This document shows positions 33,331 to 34,823 of a stretch of 34,823 nt of DNA, in pieces. The DNA comes from a bacterium. Lineage in GTDB: Bacteria; Armatimonadota; Chthonomonadetes; Chthonomonadales; CAJBBX01. A model generated the notes under the pieces. It did not search any database, had not been told where the DNA came from, and saw only the letters and a list, made by a program, of their open reading frames with translations. The stretch is taken from NCBI GenBank assembly GCA_021811565.1, contig JAJZOL010000172.1, positions 1 to 34,823 of the forward strand, read 5' to 3'. Within the stretch, counting starts at the first letter, position 1. Each line of letters starts with the position of its first letter. A program made the translations under genes and the position numbers.

Positions 33331-33600
33331 GTGAAGGTGCATTCCAGTGGCGACAGCGTAATTTTGTCAAAAGGCTTCGCAATCATCTCTCCTCAAATCC
33401 AGCTACATTCCGTGCTCAAAGGCGGATTGGAAAAGATATACGGCTGGACCAGCGATGACGGCGGCATACGACACGCCCTCATGGAGGGGGATACGCCGCC
33501 CACCTTCGCTGACGCGAAGTTCATGCTCGTGGCATGCTCGGCGCTTATGAACTACCTAACCACTAAAGCGGCTGAGAACGGTTTGGATATAAACTTGTAA
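33331..33600 (+). pseudogene. C-terminal remnant of an abortive-infection-like (HEPN-type) protein
   Basis: The open frame of 89 codons (GTG at 33331) contains LEKIYGWTSDDGGIRHALME and FADAKFMLVACSALMNYL. From memory this closely resembles the last 60-70 residues of AbiJ-like abortive-infection proteins, which are normally several hundred residues long. The rest of such a protein is missing: upstream frames are closed, and the GTG sits inside a palindrome next to the PEP-CTERM regulatory region without a clear ribosome site. The first 25 residues have no resemblance to the family. It is therefore most likely a decayed fragment stranded between the two PEP-CTERM genes. The family name is recalled, not searched. 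Confidence 0.5.
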
Positions 33601-33741
33601 TAAATACTCATCATACGATTGATGATCCGCTCTCCTCTCCTATTTCGATGAATTGGATTCCAAAACGAAAGGCTTGCTCACGCCTCATCCTGTCATAAGG
33701 CGATAACGGTGCGGAGTGTCACTTAATAGAGGAACATGAAA

Positions 33742-33772
33742 ACATAACAGGGGACGAGATACCCTCGTCCCC
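33742..33772 (-). terminator. Rho-independent terminator of PEP-CTERM gene 2
   Basis: GGGGACGAG (33750-33758) and CTCGTCCCC (33764-33772) form a perfect 9-bp GC-rich stem with a 5-nt loop. On the minus strand it is followed by the T-rich TGTTATGTTTTC and lies 29 bp past the stop codon. Confidence 0.85.
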
Positions 33773-33800
33773 GTATTACCTTCTCAATTGGCGCAATCCA

Positions 33801-34511
33801 TCAAACGGCTTTGGCATAACGTCTCTTCATTAGAAAAGCCAATCCGGGGAGGAAACCGGCAAGGAGGAAAGCTAAATCGCCGGGCTCCGGAACGGCTGTT
33901 GAGGGATTCTGCCTGATTCCAAGCTGATTGATGGCGAAGTCGTTACCGGCGCCATTTGATATCCCATAGGTTATTCTTGAAATATCGGCTGTGGAATTAG
34001 ATATTCCAAGGAATATCGCAGATCCGTCATTGTTTGCATTTGAATTGCCAGGCTCAGTAAAAGTACCGAGCAGATTATTACTCGAATTGTAGGCGGATAT
34101 GGTTGCGTCAAATGTACCATATAAATCCGACTGTATATTGGCTCCCGCAGCGGATACAGGGGTATTGAAGCCGACATTCAAATACTCTCCCGGATTTGCA
34201 ATCTCAGACCATAGTACGTACTCGCCTTGAGTGAAATTACCTATCCACCCGTTTTCCTGTTGGCGTATCTGCATCTGCGAGGAATCGCTGGTGGAAATCT
34301 GGCCGGTGAGCCCATTATTGGATGTGAAAGTGGATGACTGTGCGACATTGGTGCTTGTTGGACCAAACTGACCCCAATTTACCAAATCCGTACCTCCCAA
34401 ACCCGTGCGGGAGATAACCTCAAGCACTTGAGCGCCTGACCACGCGCTTACAAAGAATACGATAAATACTGCAAGGATTGTTGGCAACACCACACGAGAA
34501 CTGAATTTCAT
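33801..34511 (-). CDS. PEP-CTERM sorting-domain surface protein, copy 2
   Basis: This 236-residue paralogue of the upstream PEP-CTERM protein has a signal peptide (MKFSSRVV, long hydrophobic core, cleavage near WSGAQ). A Ser/Asn/Gly-rich beta domain follows, with VSAAGANI, ISAYNSSNNLLG, IFLGISNSTADISRI and FAINQLGI. The C-terminal sorting signal VPEPG, hydrophobic helix and MKRR ends the protein. An open frame continues to ATG 34580, but that codon lies inside the -12 box of the sigma-54 promoter. ATG 34511 has GAGGAG 6 nt upstream and starts exactly at the signal peptide, so it is the true start. A strong terminator follows. Confidence 0.9.
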   Translation of the reverse strand: MKFSSRVVLPTILAVFIVFFVSAWSGAQVLEVISRTGLGGTDLVNWGQFGPTSTNVAQSSTFTSNNGLTGQISTSDSSQMQIRQQENGWIGNFTQGEYVLWSEIANPGEYLNVGFNTPVSAAGANIQSDLYGTFDATISAYNSSNNLLGTFTEPGNSNANNDGSAIFLGISNSTADISRITYGISNGAGNDFAINQLGIRQNPSTAVPEPGDLAFLLAGFLPGLAFLMKRRYAKAV

Positions 34512-34575
34512 CTTTTTCTCCTCATAACAAATCCATCGCCATACTCGGTATTTATTTGGCAACACATCTATTATC

Positions 34576-34592
34576 TGCATGTTTTATGCCAT
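34576..34592 (-). promoter_or_regulatory. Probable sigma-54 promoter of PEP-CTERM gene 2
   Basis: Minus-strand ATGGCATAAAACATGCA keeps TGGCAT and TGCA with exact GG-to-GC spacing of 12 (34590 to 34578) but has ATGC instead of TTGC at -12. The start point would be near 34566, about 55 nt before ATG 34511. It is weaker than the other two sites. Confidence 0.6.
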
Positions 34593-34616
34593 TTCAGTCA
34601 TTATTACAATATAATT

Positions 34617-34823
34617 TAAATATATTTTAACCCATGGAATATCAGATAATCCCATGATGTCATATTGGAACCAGGTTCTCCCACTGGCCGGTGTTTCGCA
34701 TAGGGATCGTCAGTGATATCTATTTCAATCATTGGAATATCACGTATATTATTCGATGCCGAAAATGCCCAACACTCTCGCCTTCGACTGAATGATCTGT
34801 TCCATGGAGTTAAAATATATTTA
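34617..34823. mobile_element. MITE-like element with terminal inverted repeats
   Basis: The 23 bases at 34617-34639 (starting TAAATATATTTTAAC, ending CCATGGAA) recur in inverted form at 34800-34823, identical except for one extra base. Weaker similarity (CAGATAAT versus CAGATCAT) continues inward on both sides. The 207-bp unit has no gene and includes an internal inverted repeat GTGATAT/ATATCAC (34713-34719, 34737-34743). The size and structure fit a miniature inverted-repeat element. The right flank lies outside the window, so a target-site duplication cannot be checked. Confidence 0.5.
34646..34665 (-). promoter_or_regulatory. 20-bp element shared by both PEP-CTERM upstream regions, copy 2
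   Basis: Minus-strand ATATGACATCATGGGATTAT matches the copy at 33309-33328 at 17 of 20 positions. It lies about 65 bp upstream of the -24 GG and inside the inverted-repeat-bounded region. Confidence 0.35.

Noticed and set aside
34512-34580. Upstream extension of PEP-CTERM gene 2 to ATG 34580
   Set aside because: The extra 23 residues precede the signal peptide, lack a ribosome site, and the ATG falls inside the -12 box of the predicted promoter.
34686-34702. CTGGCCGGTGTTTCGCA on the plus strand, with sigma-54-like GG/GC spacing
   Set aside because: It has about four mismatches at conserved positions and lies within the inverted-repeat element with no gene in view downstream.
1-34823. CRISPR arrays, rRNA genes, prophage or transposase genes
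   Set aside because: No regular direct repeats with spacers, no rRNA signatures and no integrase or transposase motifs were seen on either strand.

Overview
The window is chromosomal DNA from a bacterium of roughly even base composition. Gene content points to a free-living heterotroph with exported enzymes and an exopolysaccharide-rich surface. It has PEP-CTERM surface proteins, a tricorn-like periplasmic protein, a secreted GH35 beta-galactosidase, a DUF2344 protein next to RNase E/G, and zinc-ribbon membrane proteins. This mix best fits Armatimonadota or a related non-proteobacterial lineage. That placement is inference; no rRNA or ribosomal-protein gene is present to test it.

Layout. (1) 1-7.1 kb, core and unknown genes: a zinc-ribbon single-span membrane protein, folC on the minus strand, the DUF2344 protein, RNase E/G with a TTG start, and a five-span membrane protein with two zinc ribbons. 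(2) 7.2-16.5 kb: a tricorn homologue whose two key catalytic residues appear replaced, topoisomerase I, a TIM-barrel isomerase-like protein, a SurA/PpiC foldase and rsmI. (3) 16.6-24.8 kb, polysaccharide biosynthesis: a polyprenyl-phosphate sugar transferase behind a sigma-54 type promoter, two DPM1-like GT2 enzymes flanking a GT39-like integral membrane glycosyltransferase, then galE, rmlA-long, an RmlC-like cupin, rmlB and a stand-alone HldE adenylyltransferase domain. (4) 24.9-32.1 kb: a second TIM-barrel protein, an M50 protease with CBS domains, a structured leader before tRNA-Ser(UGA), the beta-galactosidase, and a minus-strand Na/Pi cotransporter-like protein. (5) 32.4-34.8 kb: two paralogous PEP-CTERM proteins of equal length on the minus strand, each behind a -24/-12 element, separated by a remnant of an abortive-infection-like gene. 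The last 207 bp have terminal inverted repeats like a MITE.

The main systems-level observation is a probable sigma-54 regulon. Three -24/-12 elements with exact GG-to-GC spacing precede the priming sugar transferase and both PEP-CTERM genes, which are about 16-18 kb apart. A 12-bp element occurs upstream of the transferase and of one PEP-CTERM gene, and a 20-bp element (17/20 identical) lies upstream of both PEP-CTERM genes. These could be enhancer sites for a common activator. No exosortase, sigma-54 or activator gene lies in the window. Housekeeping genes have recognisable sigma-70 type promoters instead (topA, the 12.9 kb isomerase, the 17.6 kb GT operon, tRNA-Ser).
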